Origin: RGIG3009 sp045595445
GTDB taxonomy: Bacteria; Bacillota; Clostridia; Oscillospirales; Acutalibacteraceae
Reading direction: 5' to 3'
NCBI GenBank assembly: GCA_045595445.1
Contig: JAZOAK010000034.1
Coordinates: 1 to 15,791, forward strand
Length of the DNA stretch: 15,791 nt
A model generated the notes under the pieces. It was not told where the DNA came from and did no database searches. It saw nothing but the letters and a program-made list of their open reading frames with translations. A program made the position numbers and the translations under genes. This document shows positions 14,825 to 15,791 of this stretch, in pieces; positions within the stretch are counted from its first letter, which is position 1; every line of letters begins with the position of its first letter.

Positions 14825-15791
14825 ATGGCAAAAAGCGTAAAAGACGTTTTGGCGCTTATCAAACAACACGACATTAAAATGGTCGATTTCAAGATGGTGG
14901 ACATCAACGGTCAGTTCCGTCACGTTACCATCCCCGCAGAAAACTTCTCCGAAGATACCATGAAAAGCGGTATCGGTTTTGATGCCTCCAACTACGGCTA
15001 TGCCGTGGTGGAAAAAAGCGACATGGTGTTCATCCCCGATCCCGACACCGCCGTGGTAGATCCGTTCTGCGAGATTCCCACGCTGTCCATGACGGGTAAT
15101 GCCATGATCATCGATTCGCCCGAAAACCGTCCTTTGGCACAGTATCCGCGCAACATCGTGTTGGCGGCACAAAAGTACATGCAGGACAGCGGCGTGGCAG
15201 ACACCATGATGATCCTGCCCGAATTTGAGTTCTATCTGTTTGACGAAGTGGGTTGGGAAGTACAAGGCAACAGCATCGGTGTGTCGCTGGATGCCGTACA
15301 ATCCTATTGGAACAGCGGTGTGGAAGGCAAAGGCAACATCGTGCAAAAGCAAAAGGCCTATCACATTGCCAAACGCTTTGACCGTGCATACGAATGCCGC
15401 AGTGAGATGTGCATGCTGATGCGTGACATGGGCATTGAGATCAACTATCACCATCCCGAAGTGGCCGCGTCCGGTCAGTTTGAGATCGAACCGCAACTGG
15501 GCGAGATGACCAAGATGGCGGATGCCACCATGATGATCAAGTATATCATCCACAACACCGCCCTCAAATACGGCAAGACCGCCACCTTTATGCCCAAGCC
15601 GATCTACGGTGAAGCCGGCAGCGGCATGCACGTGCACATGCAGTTGTTCAAAGACGGCAAGCCGGTGTTCTCGGACGATAACGGCTATGCACATTTGAGC
15701 GAGACCGCACACTATTTCATGGGCGGTTTGCTCAAACACATTGCCTCGCTGTGCGCCCTCACCAACCCCAGCACCAACTCGTTCAAGCGCT
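14825..15791 (+). CDS. glnA: Glutamine synthetase, type I (partial, runs off the window)
   Basis: The first 322 codons of a type I glutamine synthetase, which makes glutamine from glutamate, ammonia and ATP in the cytoplasm. The N-terminal beta-grasp domain (VDFKMVDINGQFRHVTIPAE) leads into the catalytic domain. Metal and substrate residues are visible at EFEF (133-136), HHPEVAASGQFE, GSGMHVHM (His269 and His271) and NPSTNSFKR at the window end. The start is supported by GAGGTG (14811-14816) eight bases upstream and by its own promoter. The gene is open at the right edge, so the C-terminal part, including any adenylylation-site loop, is not seen and the subclass cannot be settled. The gene is unbroken over the visible length. 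Confidence 0.95.
   Translation, partial: MAKSVKDVLALIKQHDIKMVDFKMVDINGQFRHVTIPAENFSEDTMKSGIGFDASNYGYAVVEKSDMVFIPDPDTAVVDPFCEIPTLSMTGNAMIIDSPENRPLAQYPRNIVLAAQKYMQDSGVADTMMILPEFEFYLFDEVGWEVQGNSIGVSLDAVQSYWNSGVEGKGNIVQKQKAYHIAKRFDRAYECRSEMCMLMRDMGIEINYHHPEVAASGQFEIEPQLGEMTKMADATMMIKYIIHNTALKYGKTATFMPKPIYGEAGSGMHVHMQLFKDGKPVFSDDNGYAHLSETAHYFMGGLLKHIASLCALTNPSTNSFKR

Noticed and set aside
14792..15739. A 315-codon - strand open frame at the right end
   Set aside because: It is the antisense shadow of glnA, which is recognised by its catalytic motifs; the shadow is His- and Val-rich and has no family.
1..15791. Search for CRISPR arrays, transposases, phage or defence genes
   Set aside because: No regularly spaced direct repeats, transposase motifs, integrases or known defence domains were seen in any frame.

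Overview
The window looks like chromosomal DNA of an anaerobic Firmicute, most likely a gut-type Clostridium relative (Clostridia, perhaps Oscillospirales). The reasons are strong AGGAGG-type ribosome binding sites, consensus sigma-A promoters with extended -10 boxes, a ferredoxin-dependent 2-oxoacid oxidoreductase, a radical SAM YgiQ protein and a glycogen branching enzyme of the eukaryote-like subfamily. The lineage is an inference from gene content and cannot be fixed without a database search.

Layout. Positions 1-454 hold no convincing gene. They carry a long hairpin at the left edge, a run of small hairpins at 197-296, and a good promoter (380-408) whose -35 box lies inside a 7-bp inverted repeat. 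From 455 to 9421 runs one tight eight-gene operon on the + strand: a sodium/solute symporter, an arylacetate-type CoA ligase, indolepyruvate:ferredoxin oxidoreductase subunits A and B, a second CoA ligase, a two-domain ACT protein, a TIM-barrel amidohydrolase and a class I aminotransferase. It ends at a strong two-way terminator (9431-9469). Convergent to it on the - strand are ygiQ (radical SAM) and, upstream of ygiQ in the same transcript, a P1/DmpA-family self-cleaving peptidase (9472-12402). A 161-bp divergent promoter region separates these from glgB (12564-14525). After another two-way terminator comes a 50-codon - strand gene that looks like the cut-down front end of a larger membrane protein. 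The window ends inside glnA, a type I glutamine synthetase gene that has its own promoter.

How the operon works. The core genes form a known chemical chain between aromatic amino acids and arylacetates: aminotransferase (amino acid/2-oxoacid), IorAB (2-oxoacid + CoA + oxidised ferredoxin / acyl-CoA + CO2 + reduced ferredoxin) and CoA ligase (acyl-CoA/free acid). Run forward it ferments aromatic amino acids and can yield ATP. Run backward it takes up arylacetates and carboxylates them reductively to make aromatic amino acids. The symporter at the head and the ACT protein (a typical amino-acid sensing fold) make the salvage direction a serious option. The duplicated ligase and the unassigned amidohydrolase inside this operon are the most interesting parts of the window.

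The remaining genes (ygiQ, peptidase, glgB, small ORF, glnA) look like ordinary chromosomal genes with no visible tie to the operon. No tRNA, rRNA, CRISPR array, insertion sequence or phage gene was recognised.
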